Of a stretch of 64,000 nucleotides of DNA, positions 24,216 to 36,140 are shown piece by piece. Within the stretch, counting starts at the first letter, position 1. Each line of letters begins with the position of its first letter. This stretch comes from Perca fluviatilis (Eukaryota > Chordata > Actinopteri > Perciformes > Percidae), in assembly GCF_010015445.1 (NCBI RefSeq), contig NC_053133.1, forward strand, positions 27,366,468 through 27,430,467, given 5' to 3'. Under the pieces are notes generated by a model. The model saw nothing but the letters and a program-made list of their open reading frames with translations. It ran no database searches and had not been told where the DNA came from. The position numbers and the translations under genes are program-made.

Positions 24216-25817
24216 CAGGGCTCTCAAGTTTTGAAGACAGGCAAGAGTGACACCCCAAAAAAAAGATCATAGATTGGTGGCGGATTGGACAAGTCGCAGG
24301 AATAGGGGTGTTTCATTAATATTATTATTATTAGTGTTTTTGTTATTATTAATAATTGCTCAGGTTTACACAAGAAAAGGTCTGACACATGGCACTAACA
24401 ATTCAACCAAATAAAAAGTATTTATTCAATTTCTGCATGGTTACTTATGATAATGGGGGGGTCTGGGGGTCCTCCCCCAGAAAATATTGAGCATTAAACT
24501 CTTCATTTCCTGCATTCTGGTGAATTTGTATGCACCTATTTATACCTTTTTCTGAATCAATTTATGCTGGAAATCTTTATGTAAAGGTAAACATAGATTA
24601 AAATCCAAATATAAAAACATAATGGAATATATGGCAGTTAGGCTCAGGCATTCTGTATTGCTTTCATCTATTTATTCTCCTGTAGATCGACTTCTGAGTC
24701 AGCACACATGTAGCCTATAGAGGCATCATTTACTCTTCCCTTTTGCATCTTTTGTTGAGGAAGTAACCTCCTTAAATGTGCATATGGCAATTATTCACGT
24801 CAATGATACATTAATTAATTTTAATGAATTAATAAACCCCTGGACTGTAATATGATTTGTTAGAGCAAGATTTCTGCTCATGTTCAAAACTTTGTGCACA
24901 TTCAAAATATCTCTTTTATCTGAGTTTTGGAGGAGTCGTGATACTTTGAGAAAAATAAAGTTATAATAGTCAATATATTTCAGAAAATAATCTACCTGCA
25001 CCATAGTCTGCTGTGCATTAACGTGATTGCTCTGCTGATACGGTAGATCTCAGACCTCCTGACAGACACAGAGCCCCGTTTGGGTCTCTGGTCTCTGAAT
25101 GAGCGAATGTTTAGGGAAGTGTCTGTATGCTTTGCTTTTGTTTCATTGGTTGCTGCATTAAATCTTACCCAGATAAAATAGTGCTATTTTCTGATTGACT
25201 ATTGTGTAGCCCCTTTCTTTTTTTGTTTGGCTGATAAGTGGCAGGCTCGATTTAGACATTAAAAATGTAAGCTACAAGCCGTGGCTTGGTCACGGTCTAT
25301 GGGCTTGGTAGCGTTGCATTTCCCCTGACTCGTTTCCTGGTTCTATTTCTCCATAAACAACATGAAATCAAGGAGAGGGTTAACTTTTCCTGCTACACAT
25401 TTCCCACCGTGGTCAGAAAGAACAGGAAGAGAAACTTTGTTTCTCTCACTATGACTCTAGAGTCGGTACTTGCTCCAAAGATAATCGCCGTCACTCTCTC
25501 ACTTCTCCCTCTACCACACACTCCCCCCACACACACATGTGGCTCGACGCACACACCAGCGCACAAGCATAAACATCAGGCCACTTATGTAGGCTCTACG
25601 TGGAGCCTCCGCACAACTGTAAAACGGCCAGACGCGTTTGATTCCTGCCGGTTCCATAGTGAGAGCGGCGCAGCCAGAGAAATTTTGGGCGCTGCGGCAT
25701 ATTGAATTTATTATAAATAATTTTTACGCGTGAGAAATACAATGTGTGGCGGGAGTGCGTGACAAAAGACCGAAATGAGTGACTGTCACGCTCAATGCGT
25801 GACACTTGAGAGCCCTG
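24216..25817. mobile_element. DNA transposon inserted in the satellite, 1.6 kb
   Basis: The left end CAGGGCTCTCAAGTTTTGAA and the right end GCGTGACACTTGAGAGCCCTG share a 14-bp inverted repeat, CAGGGCTCTCAAGT. TAAGAC is present immediately on both sides (24210-24215 and 25818-25823). Satellite units resume directly after the right end, so this is an unambiguous insertion into the array. The CAGGG terminus suggests hAT, although the visible duplication is 6 bp and not 8. I find no transposase. A frame near 25286-25705 is not recognised and probably not a gene. Confidence 0.85.
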
Positions 25818-25975
25818 TAAGACAACACGTGCAAATAAGACAACACGCACTAATAAGACAACACGTGCAAATAAGACAACACGCACTAATAAGACAACAC
25901 GCGCAAATAAGACAACACGCACTAATAAGACAACACGCACTAATAAGACAACACGTGCAAATAAGACAACACGCA
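25818..25975. repeat. Right remnant of the 18-bp satellite
   Basis: Eight to nine units, mostly alternating type 2 and type 1, continue the array after the transposon and stop abruptly at ACACGCATTTTCGCC. This is the right edge of the array. Confidence 0.95.
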
Positions 25976-26399
25976 TTTTCGCCATTTTATTCATCACTAA
26001 ATTCACTTCTGAATACGTTTTAGGCGAGAAATGAACTCTTTAGATTTCGAATATAGGCAGTCTTGCGAAAATCGTTGCCGAATTGACAATTTGTTTCAAA
26101 GTTTTCGGAATTGAGTAGCTCCTTTTTAATAAAAAGCAAAAAATGTTTTTGCCAAATTCCAAGACCCTTAAAAAAAAAAAATACATTACAATAGTACATT
26201 TTTGGTGGCCCAAATGTTAATATTTTTCACCCCATTCCCCTTCTTGCCTCTGGCTCTTTGCACTGAATATGCAAAAGAGCTGTTCACTGACCAGAGGGTT
26301 TACAGCAGGGCTACTCAACTACACTGTTCTGGGGGACACATTCTCAGAAGCCTAATACACAGTGAGGAGCATTAGATATATCTATGGTGAGGAGAAAGA

Positions 26400-27296
26400 A
26401 TAAAGAATGCATGATGACGTCATTCACGTGGATATTAAGTAGCCATACTGGGGGGAGGAGCCGCTTTGTCTCTGGCAGCGGCTACATTTCCAAAGATTAG
26501 AAGCAAACTAATAAACAGTTAGACTACAAACCGACAGCTTTCGTTTCAGCTTGTTGGTAAAACATGGCTGTTAGCAGAGTAGCATGCTGTAGGCTAGTTG
26601 TGTAAAACATGGCTATTAGCAGAGTAGCATGCTGTAGCCTAGTTGTGTAAAACATCGCTATTAGCAGAGTAGCATGCTGTATGCTAGTTGTGTAAAACAT
26701 GGCTATTAGCAGAGTAGCATGCTGTAGGCTAGTTGTGTAAAACATCGCTATTAGCAGAGTAGCATGCTGTAGGCTAGTTGTGTAAAACATCGCTATTAGC
26801 AGAGTAGCATGCTGTAGGCTAGTTGTGTAAAACATCGCTATTAGCAGAGTAGCATGCTGCAGGCTAGTTGTGTAAACAGCGCGGTGGACTAGAGCAGCAG
26901 ACGTTAGCTTCCTTGAGACGGGTTAGCTCCGTGGAATGGATGAGTACTCTGGATGTTTGTTACAGAGGTGATGTAGCAGCATGTTTGCAGCTTAAAATGA
27001 TCCCAAACTTTCTGTCGTTTTCTCTCGCCTGTCTCTTCTCTTAGACCCTCGCTATTTTCGTCTTCCTTCATTAGTAATCTGGGCCTTCAGTCTTGTGTTT
27101 ATATACTGTCTGTGCTTGTGTTGTGTTCGCAGAAGCGCAAACCTCTTGTGCGCTAGTAATAATCCTCCGTGCGGAAACACAGTGAGCCGTACAACCTTAA
27201 TTACATTGATTTAACGAAGCTTCGAGGCAGGAATTTTGCTTCGATGATTTTTTGTAATCGAATTATTCGAGTTATTCGAGGAATCGTTTCAGCCCT
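26400..27296. repeat. DNA-transposon-derived region with a 45-bp tandem repeat
   Basis: About 26400-26560 resembles 8600-8800 inside the intron hAT element (CACGTG/CATATTAAGTAGCCA, AACAGTTAGACTACAAAC). Seven copies of a 45-bp unit follow at about 26559-26876 (AGCAGAGTAGCATGCTGTAG, GGCTAGTTGTGTAAAACAT). It ends at about 27198-27296 with TTCGAGGAATCGTTTCAGCC then CTA, a hAT-type terminus. No matching left terminus was identified. The open frame on the minus strand is a product of the 45-bp repeat. Confidence 0.65.
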
Positions 27297-28181
27297 AGAT
27301 GTGATCCAATATCCCTCTCTGGTACGGACCTCCTGTGCGTAGCGCTTCTCAAATCTCCACCTCCTCCACCTGTAGATAAGGCCAAATCAGTTCTCTCAAT
27401 TACTATTCAGTAATAAAATCAATTGCTTAGGCTACAATGAAAATAAAATGAGGTGATATTTCATAACCCATATTGAAATATCTAAATCTCTATTCAGTTG
27501 TACAACCGTTCTTAAATTTCTTCTCTTAAGTATCAAAAGTATATAAATCCCTTTCAGGTATCAAAAGTACATTTATATTAATAGGTAACCTTTACAGAAA
27601 AAATAAATTTCTAATTCAAGTTTTATGGAACCTACCTTAGTAACATTAACACTATTAACTTAAGCTACAGTGTTGTAATTTAGAGAAATTAAGACATGCA
27701 TGCTTATTTATCCCTCCCTGCACAGAACAAAGAATACACTAAAAATTTGCCTCTTTGAGTTACTTCTCCATAAACTCCAGTTAAACAATTTAACACACAA
27801 CTTGTACTAACATTCATTCAGCAAAATACCCACAGCTAGCAATAGTGTTGAAAAGCAACATTACTTTCCATAACCAATAGATAGAATCATTAGCTTTTTC
27901 ACAGGCAATATGCAGTACTCTGCTAGCCTTTTGTGGCTAATTACCCTATTAGCATATGAATATAGCATTTTAGCTAATCCGTTAGCTTTGCACTATTAGC
28001 AATAGACAGTATTAGCACCGTTCTGGGGGCATGCCAAGATGACCGAGTGAGTAGACGCTTTCTACCGAGCTCTGCAAAGAAAAGTTTTGGAAACATTAAA
28101 ACTAAATTTATTATCTCGCCAAGCACTACTTTTTTTTCTTCTCAGAAATACTACAGCACCCGTAAGACGTATTATTGAGCA

Positions 28182-29073
28182 ATGCCAAACCAACGCGACA
28201 GGAAAAGAGGCCAAGAGCTAACGGACTGAAGCTAAATCCAGATGCTAGCAACGTTACTCCTAAGGCTGGCAGTGCTCTAGTTGACAATTGTCACGATTAT
28301 ACCTCCACTCTCCTGCCTCTTGCCACTGCGGAAGACTTTATGGATGAATTTCCACCTCTTCCTAACACTGCCAGTAAGTCGCCAGCACCGAAGAAAATGT
28401 TGTACGCAACCGGGTCTGAACAAACCAACACCAACGATATCATAGCCAGCCTCTCAGCTCTGATAAACACGCGGTCAGACAACATTGAAAGCATGGTCAG
28501 TGCCAATGCACTTAAAATGTAAGGTCTTAAAAAGACAATTGACTTTGTGTGTGCAGAAATCAAGGATGTAAAAAGCAAAGTGTGTACACTCGAGGTGAAA
28601 ATGGCAAAAGAAGAAAAATGAGTAGACAAAAAGGGTCTCGGAGTTAGAGAGATACTCCAGGAGATGGAACCTTAGACTTTACGGAGTCGAAGAATCAGAA
28701 AAGGAAAACATACGAAAGAAGGCCATCAAGGTCTGTCAGGCTGTTCTGCCGGAGGAAAAGAACAGGCTGGCTGACGCTATCGACACCGTACATCGGATCG
28801 GCACTTAGCGGCAGAATGACAACAAACCCAGAGGCATCATCATCATCCAATTCATTGCACGTGTCTGCAGAGACGCCGTGTGGAAAGCTGCGAAGATGTC
28901 ACCGCACCTGCGCGACAACGGATTAAGATTTGCGGAGGATCTCTCTAAAGAAGACTGAGAACGAAGAAGCAAACTTTGGCCAGCGATAAAAAAAGCTTGA
29001 GAGGAGGGCAAACCAGCCTTATTCATTGGTGGTCGCGGATTTGTCAACGGTTCAGAAATCCCTCTGCCCACCT
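28182..29073 (+). pseudogene. LINE ORF1-like protein, broken
   Basis: The first part reads KRPRANGLKLNPDASN and EDFMDEFPPLPNTASKSPAP. After frame changes it continues with a coiled-coil-like stretch and RYSRRWNLRLYGVEESEKEN, then IRKKAIKVCQAVLPEE, DTVHRIGT, KPRGIIIIQFIARVCRDAVW and KALFIGG-like blocks (PALFIGGRGFVNGSEI). The RRWNLR.YGVEE and RPR.IIIQF blocks are typical of L1/Tx1 ORF1 proteins, which bind RNA and form trimers. At least three in-frame stops are present after about 28800. The most likely original start is the ATG at 28182. Confidence 0.7.
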
Positions 29074-29313
29074 AAGAAACAGTCTCGCCTGCTACCTGTT
29101 AACACAAGGACACCCACTGGTTTGATCTGCACTACACTCAAAGTTTAGCTGCCTTTTCCATTATATGTTCTGTTCTTTTAGTCTGTTTAATGAACGAGGT
29201 AGCTGATTGGGAACCCAATTTTTTATATGAAGCAGCACTCGGTCCCCTTATCCAGTATTACCCTTCTAACCAATTGGTTATTGATCGCTTTCTAGTTTAC
29301 TCCTTGTTCGTGT

Positions 29314-32300
29314 TTGTTAATAACTTTGTCTTTATCTATTGTTTCTTTAAATGCTAGGGGACTAAGACAGATTTGTAAAAGGAAAGCCTTATTTTTATTT
29401 GCCAAACAACTTCGTACAGATTTTTGTTTTTTTCAAGAAAATCATTCCACATCTGACAATTTTTGGAAATCTCAATGGGGTAACGGTCTTTTAATTGGTG
29501 GAGACTTTAATATTGCCCTAGATAATGATAATGACAGGTGGCCCCCTGGGCGGTCTTCCTCCATCAGCACAAACCTTAAAAGACTTATGGGAAGATTTAA
29601 CATTGTAGATGTATGGAGAGAGAAATTTCCTGATGAAAGATCCTTTACTTGGAGCAACAGGTCAGGATCCAGCCAGTCTCGCATAGATTTTTGGTTATTA
29701 TCCAATAACATTGAAAAAAATAAAGTTACAGTAACTATCCATGCCACACCCCTTACTGACGATAGAGCAATTCATATAAACATCCACTTTAGTGTATCTA
29801 ATACATTCCATAGATCGTGCTACTGGAAATTAAACAATTCCCTGTTAAAATATGAAAAGGTTAAGACTGAAATGATTAGGTTAATTACTCATTATTACAA
29901 CAAGGCTAAAAAGGAAAAATCCTACAACACTAACTGGGAACTGCTTAAGTTCGAGTCAGGAACATTTTTGAGACAGTATGGAACCTTTGTTGCTAAAACC
30001 AAAAGAGCAGAAGAAGATGAAGTCATAAATACAATTTCATCATTTTATCAGAGACCACCCGAGGAAGTTTCAGAGGAGGATAGAGTACTTCTCTTACAAC
30101 TCCAAAACAAATTGGATGAATTATATCAACAAAAAGCAGAGGGAGCCTTTGTAAGGTCTAGGAAAAGATGGCTGGAGGAGGGGGAGCAAAATTCTGCTTA
30201 CTTTTTCCGTCTTGAAAGATACCGATCTAAATTCAATTCCATCCATAGTTTAGATATGATGATGCTAAATTAATTGCAAATTTTTGTTCAAAATTCTATA
30301 GCAACTTATACAGCTCAAAATATAATAAAGAAGCTACGTCTCATTTTCTTAACTCCTTAAATAATGTAAGAAAGATTGATGTGGCAGACAAAGATTATTG
30401 TGACACCCCGCTTACATTGGCAGAGGTCGCTGATTCGATTGCTTGACTTAAAAACAAATCCCCCGGCACTGACGGATTAACTGCAGAACTTTATAAAGCG
30501 TTCTCAGAGCATTTGGCCCCATTTTTACTACAGATTTTTATGGAGAGTATAGAGAATGATTCCCTTCCTCCTAGCCTCACTCAAGGGCTGGTCACACTGA
30601 TTCCCAAGCCTAAAAAAGATCCACTCCTTATTGACAACTGGAGACCTATTTGTCTGCTCAACAATGATTACAAAATTATGTCATCAATTTTTGCCAGAAG
30701 AATTAAAGAAACTCTTGACACAATTATAGATGAGACACAATCAGGCTTTATGAGAAACAGACATATTTCTAATAATATTAGACTAGTATTAGATATTCTT
30801 GACTACTCGGACTTAATATCTGAAGATAGCTTCATCCTCTTCTTAGACCTCTATAAGGCCTTTGATACAATAGAACACCAATTTATTTTTCTATCTTTAG
30901 AGAAATTTGGTTTTGGTCACTTTTTCCGCAAAGCAGTTAAAACCTGTTAAACCATGTTAATGGAAATAGCTCTATAAAACTGAAAAATTGAACTTCCCCT
31001 AGATTTAATCTGGAACGGGGTATTCGTCAGGGATGCCCAATTTCCCCTTATTTGTTTTTACTTTGTACACAAATTCTCACAACTTATGTATGTAATACTA
31101 TACAAGGAATCTCTATTGCAGGTAGGGATATCATCATCAGTCGAATGCTGATGATACCACAATCTTTAAAAAAAAATGCAAGCCAGATACCTGTTACACA
31201 CAGTAATTAAGCAGTTTTCAGAGGCCTCTGGTTTATGCCTAAATATTAATAAATGTGAGCTGTTGCCTTTAAAAGACTGTAACATACAAACTATTTGCAA
31301 CATTCCGATCAAGAAAGAAGTTACATACTTGGGTATTATTATCACTAAAGATCAGAAAATGAGATGTCCGTTAAATTTCTCTCCAATCATTAAAAAAACT
31401 CAGAACAAACTGAACCAGTGGTTGCAAAGAGACATATCTCTAAAAGGCAGAGTGTTGCTTACCAAGGCTGAAGGAATATCTAGGCTTACATACGCAGCTC
31501 TATCGTTACACTTGGATAGTAAAATATGTAAAGACATTGATAGAATGCTCTTTGACTTCATTTGGAAAAACCGTATCCATTATATCAATAAAAGTGTTGT
31601 TATGAATAAATATGAATCTGGTGGGCTAAATCTTTTGGACTTCAATACTCTAAATAATACCTTTAAGATTAATTGGACTAAGCATTTTCTTAAAAACCCT
31701 TTCTCGATTTGGAATTTTATTCCCCATTATATATTCTCTCGTTTTGGTGGTCTGGGCTTTATTTTGAATTGTAACTACAATGTAGACAAAGTTCCTGTAA
31801 AACTGTCGACTTTTCACAAGCAGGTCCTCTTAGCTTGGTCTCTTATTTACAAACATAATTTCTCACCTCACAGGTATCTAATTTGGAATAACAGAGATAT
31901 TTTATATAAGAACAAGTCACTTTATTTTGAGAATTGGGTACGCAATCAGATTCTGCTGGTGGACCAGCTATTTAATGTAGAGGGGCGACTTTTCTCCTAT
32001 AGAGAGTTTTTATCAACATATAACATTCCAGTTACTCCGAAAGAATTCGCAATTGTATTTGATGCCATTCCATCAGGCACAATCATGCTTTTTAAGTATA
32101 CTGGCAGACTTCCACCTACTGTCTCCCTCCCTGATGTGGCTGAATCACCAGTTGGAAGAATCTGTTTTTCCCAACTTCCTCATAATAATAAGAACATTCG
32201 TGCATTATTTCAGAAAGAGATTGTTTCTATTCCAAATGTTACATTTTATTGGAACCGATTTGTAAATGACATTGATTGGAAAAAGGTCTGGATGATTCCT

Positions 32301-32757
32301 CACAAATACTTGATAGTAAACAAGGTGAAAGAAGTATCCTTCAGAATAATTCACAGATATTACCCTGCTAATCATTACATGATTAAATTTAAAAGAGACA
32401 TCAACACATACTGTTCTTTTTGTGAAGACCACCCTCTTTTGGCATTGCCCACACACTAGAACATTTTGGCAAAACCTCAGCAGATTCATCATTGACCATA
32501 TTTATAAAGACTTTGCCTTATTGTGGAAGGATGTTATTTTTTGCTTTTATAAATATCGTAGTAAAGAAAATATATTCTTCATTATAAATGTATTAATTCT
32601 TTTGGCAAAATTTCACATTCATAAGTCTAAATTCAGCACTAAAAAACCTAGTTTTGTACTTTTTCTCCATGAAGTTGAACATAATATTAATTTGATTTCT
32701 GCCTCAAACAACAAAAAGGCTGTTAAAACTGTCAACATATGGTCCTCTCTCTCTTTA
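29314..32757 (+). pseudogene. LINE ORF2: endonuclease and reverse transcriptase, broken
   Basis: The endonuclease starts with SLNARGLRQICKRKALF and includes GGDFNIALDNDNDRW and the C-terminal SQSRIDFWLLS block. The reverse transcriptase shows NKSPGTDGLTAELYKAFSEH, LIPKPKKDPLLIDNWRPICL, FLDLYKAFDTIEH, RGIRQGCPISPYLF and an ADDTTIF active-site block (about 31147-31170) in shifted frames. A C-terminal region with SFCEDHPLL follows. This enzyme would nick DNA and copy LINE RNA at the target. Breaks include a stop near 30446, frameshifts near 30270, 30950, 31160 and 32440, and a deletion in the endonuclease between QWGNG and LLIGGDFN that removes several dozen expected residues. Confidence 0.85.
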
Positions 32758-33011
32758 TAATGACCTATAAGCTTCCCCTAGCAATTGTGTTTTATATAAT
32801 GTTTATCGTTTTCCTTGTTGTATGTTATGTACATGTTGGCTATTCACATGTGATTTGTACCCTTTTTTTGCAATAAAAAAATAAAAAATAAAAAATACAT
32901 TAATACATCCATGATTAGCACCGATTAGCATGGATGCTAGCGAACTCAAGGCATAGCTAGTGTTAAGAAATGAGTCACCATTTTAATGGAATTCACTGCC
33001 TTTAACTCCGT

Positions 33012-33379
33012 GACGACAGTGGATTCAGGCACAGCTCTCTTTCGTTATATTCACAACAAAGCATAGCCAGTATTAGATAGGATTTAATTCAATAAATGTC
33101 GTTCTTTTTCTCTTATCGAGTGAATAACAACAGGATTATACAACGTTCCGATGCAGCGCCTAAAGGGACGTAAGGAGACGTAAATATAGAGCTCAACAAA
33201 CAAGCCTAGTTGATAGCTGATTGGTCAACTCACAGACCCAAGTTCACCCATTGGCTTATGGGCTCGTTTTGTTTTCCAAGTTATTAAAATATGTAGTATA
33301 GTTGTAAGAGATATGGGAAAAAATAGTGGAAAATGATTTAACTTTCACTTAGCTTTGATGGGCTTGTAAATAAGTCACA
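33012..33379. other. Spacer between the fold-back arms
   Basis: AT-rich, with CTCTTATCGAGTGAATAACA and GGGACGTAAGGAGACGTAAA words. No coding region is seen. This is the single-copy centre of the fold-back element. Confidence 0.5.
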
Positions 33380-34287
33380 GAGTTAAAGGCAGTGAATTCC
33401 ATTAAAATGGTGAGTCATTCCTTAACACTAACTATGCCTTGAGTTCGCTAGCATCCATGCTAATCGGTGCTAATCATGGAATCATGGAACAGAACAGTGC
33501 TAATACTGTCTATTGCTAATAGTGCAAAGCTAACGGGTTAGCTAAGATGCTGTATTCATATGCTAATAGGGTAATTAGCCACAAAAGGTTGGGGGGTTAC
33601 TGTGTATTGCCTGTGAAAAGGCTAATGATTCTATCTATTGGTTATGGAAAGTAATGTTGCTTTTCAACACTATTGCTAGCTGCGGGTATCTGTTGAATGA
33701 ATGTTAGTACAAGTTGTGTGTTTAATTGTTTAACTGGAGTTTATGGAGAAGTAACTCAAAGAGGCTAATTTTTAGTGTATTCTTTCTACTGTTACCTGTG
33801 CAGGGAGAGATAAATAAGCATGCATGTCTTAATGCCTCTAAATTACAACTGAAGCTTAAGTTATGGGAAAATAATACAATTTGAGGGATGTTTACATGCA
33901 ATTTATGCAATTATATTAAGAATAGTGTTAATGTTACTAAGGTAGGTTCCATAAAACTTGAATTAGAAATGTAGTTTTTGTATAAAGGTTACAAAATAAT
34001 ATAAATACTTTTGATACCTGAAAGGGATTTATATACTTTTGATACTTAAGAGAAGAAATTTAAGAACGGTTGTACAACTGAATAGAGATTTAGATAATTC
34101 AATATGGGTTATGAAATATCACCTCATTTTATTTTCATTGTAGCCTAAGCAATTGATTTTATTACTGAATAGTAATTGAGAGAACTGATTTGGCCTTATA
34201 TACAGGTGGTGGAGATTTTAGAAGCGCTACGCACAGGAGCTCCGGTCCAGAGAGGGATATTTACGGTGGCCCTGAGAGGCCACAGCA

Positions 34288-34755
34288 CGCAACAATAAGA
34301 CAACACGTGCAAATAAACCACAGCACGCACTAATAAGACAACACGCACTAATAAGACAACACGCGCAAATAAGACAACACGTGCAAATAAGACAACACGC
34401 ACTAATAAGACAACACGCACTAATAAGACAACACGCACTAATAAGACAACACGTGCAAATAAGACAACACGTGCAAATAAGACAACACGCACTAATAAGA
34501 CAACACGCACTAATAAGACAACACGCACTAATAAGACAACACGCACTAATAAGACAACACGCACTAATAAGACAACACGCACTAATAAGACAACACGCAC
34601 TAATAAGACAACACGCACTAATAAGACAACACGTGCAAATAAGACAACACGCACTAATAAGACAACACGCACTAATAAGACAACACGTGCAAATAAGACA
34701 ACACGCACTAATAAGACAACACGTGCAAATAAGACAACACGTGCAAATAAACCAC
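34288..34755. repeat. Second block of the 18-bp satellite, about 26 units
   Basis: The same two unit types as the main array occur 8 kb away, starting about 30 bp outside the fold-back arm. Type-2 units (ACACGTGCAAATAAGACA) occur in pairs as well as singly. Both borders carry the variant AAATAAACCACAGCACGC, at 34312-34329 and 34744-34761, so the block is bracketed by a short direct repeat. Confidence 0.95.
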
Positions 34756-34769
34756 AGCACGCACTGTGG

Positions 34770-34995
34770 GACTGTGGGAATATCGCAGTCTGCACCCAGC
34801 CATATCATAGCACCAGTAGCGCTTTGCTACAGCGCAATTTACGGTATAGTGGGCGGAGAAAGACGCTGATTGCCTGATGGGTGTCAGGGTTGATAAATAC
34901 TACGCAAAATGTGGAAGCATAGCGTGCGCTATTACCGAACTCGCATAAACAGACGCAGCGCAAACTGCGCCAGTGTTAGTAAATCTGGCCCATAG
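34770..34995. mobile_element. DNA-transposon terminus (Harbinger-like?)
   Basis: The stretch contains CAGCGCAATTTACGG, GCGCAAACTGCGCCAGTG and ends GTTAGTAAATCTGGCCCATA. The reverse complement TATGGGCCAGATTTACTAAC resembles a common fish DNA-transposon end that I associate with PIF/Harbinger. No partner end is seen on the left, where the satellite lies. No gene. Confidence 0.35.
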
Positions 34996-35660
34996 TGTAT
35001 TTTGCACACTCCAGGAAATCTGTATGTTAAATATGTCACAATTGCCTGTCTGCAGCAATAAACCACTAGGACTGTAGCTCAATACTGTGCACACAAGGTG
35101 TAATACTTTGCTGGTATTTGGTATTTGCTGGTATTGCTGGTATTATTTTTATGGTGATGAAGTAGAAGTAGTAAAACAATATCTCATATTAATAAAAGGG
35201 CGGTAAAAACTGTACATGCATCAGCTGGTAAAAGAAGCAAAACTGATTTGGAGACAAAATTGTCCAGATGTATTAACATAATCATCATGATTTTTATGTT
35301 TTTGAAAGCAGATATAAGCATAGGGGGAGTTTGAAATTCGAGCCAGGGGGGGCAAAAAAAAAAAATACTCATTGTAGCAGCTGAGACCTGAACACAGCAC
35401 AAGCACATATGGACAAAACAAACATGCTAAATAAACACATGTTTATTTTTTTAAGCAGATTTGAAATTACAGTAACAATTTAAAACCTCGAGCTCAATTT
35501 AGTTAAAAAAAAGAAGTCCATAACACATATAATTCTTGAGCGACAGATGCAAAAAATCCACAACAATCTCTGTCCCCACAGGGCAGGTACAGACAGCCAC
35601 TCTGCTGCTGCGCTGGCTGCACGCTTCTCTGTTCACAACGCTGCCTGTTCTGCTTAACGT
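34996..35660. other. Non-coding, nothing recognised
   Basis: The stretch contains a GCTGGTATT triplet repeat near 35112-35145 and AT-rich DNA. I see no gene or defined element. The small open frames are short and unconvincing. Confidence 0.5.
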
Positions 35661-35662
35661 GA

Positions 35663-36140
35663 AAAAGCTTAACGTGGTTTAATGTACCTCAACGATCACC
35701 AAATTTATCATGGCCATATCTTGTAATGGACACTTGCCTGTCAAAAGAACTTGACAGGCTATGGCAAAGAAAAAACTTGTAGGCTACCTAAACAATGATC
35801 AATGATTGCCAAATTTCTCTGATATTGTTCCTCATAACCACTGAAAACTGTCAAAAAATCTAACCAGAAACATGGTGATGATTGATCGTTGTTTAGGTAC
35901 ATTAAACCACGTTAAGCTTTTTGATGTTAGGACTTATGAAGCCCATGAGAACCGTTGGGAGTCAACCAACAGCTGCTCCGCTGCCCTGCTGAAAATGTGA
36001 AGCAGAAACGCTAAATGTCAGATAACGTCCATAATAATTGGACTTTGGGTTCTATTTTTTGACAGTTTTCAGTGGTTATGAGGAGCAATATTAGAGAGAA
36101 ATTTGGTAATCATTGATCATTGTTTACGTACATTAAACCT
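35663..36140. repeat. Nested inverted repeats
   Basis: The segment AAAGCTTAACGTGGTTTAAT (35663-35697) is inverted at about 35880-35926. The segment TCATAACCACTGAAAACTGT with its neighbours (about 35780-35865) is inverted at about 36050-36140. The two pairs overlap, giving alternative hairpins. This looks like MITE-type DNA in two nested or tandem copies. A shorter related word (ACGTTAAGACACGTTAAG) occurs near 36412. Confidence 0.75.

Larger units (their letters stand above)
28027..32895 (+). mobile_element. Tx1/L1-like LINE, nearly full length, 4.9 kb
   Basis: The element contains an ORF1-like region, an endonuclease/reverse transcriptase ORF2 and a 3' tail of AATAAAAAAATAAAAAATAA type. It sits exactly where the left arm of the fold-back element departs from the right arm. 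It has no clear target duplication: ATTAGCACCG occurs on both sides but is present in the uninterrupted arm too. Several stops and frameshifts make it inactive. A related, 5'-truncated copy lies at 43186-45123 on the other strand. Confidence 0.85.
27309..34260. mobile_element. Fold-back element with ~0.8-kb inverted arms
   Basis: The left arm (27309-28026, resuming at about 32905-33011) is the inverted complement of the right arm (33380-34260). For example ATATCCCTCTCTGG begins the left arm and CCAGAGAGGGATAT ends the right arm, and both arms carry GTGCGTAGCGCTTCT and its complement, TTAGCTAA words and GCACTATTAGCAATAGACAG or its complement. The centre is about 33012-33379. The arms carry no gene. 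The left arm is interrupted by the LINE at 28027-32895, whereas the right arm is uninterrupted and so shows the pre-insertion state. Confidence 0.85.

Noticed and set aside
18266..24270. Dozens of long open frames in the satellite, up to ~375 codons, reading CCLISA, VRVVLL, IRQHAL or NKTTRT repeats
   Set aside because: The 18-bp unit is a multiple of three and lacks stops in several frames of both strands, so open frames are automatic. There is no start context and no amino-acid-level conservation pattern.
25286..25705. 139-residue protein inside the satellite transposon
   Set aside because: Low-complexity His/Thr/Pro composition and no resemblance to a transposase or any known protein.
26524..26835. 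Repeat protein of 103 residues on the minus strand
   Set aside because: Product of a 45-bp tandem repeat (15 codons per unit); no other support.
30446..30460. Selenocysteine or stop-codon readthrough in LINE ORF2 (TGA in DSIA*LKNKSPG)
   Set aside because: The ORF has many other breaks and no downstream structure suggests recoding, so ordinary decay is simpler.
28011..32921. ATTAGCACCG as the target duplication of the Tx1/L1 LINE
   Set aside because: Both occurrences are explained by the fold-back arm itself: the uninterrupted right arm contains both words, so they are not a product of the insertion.
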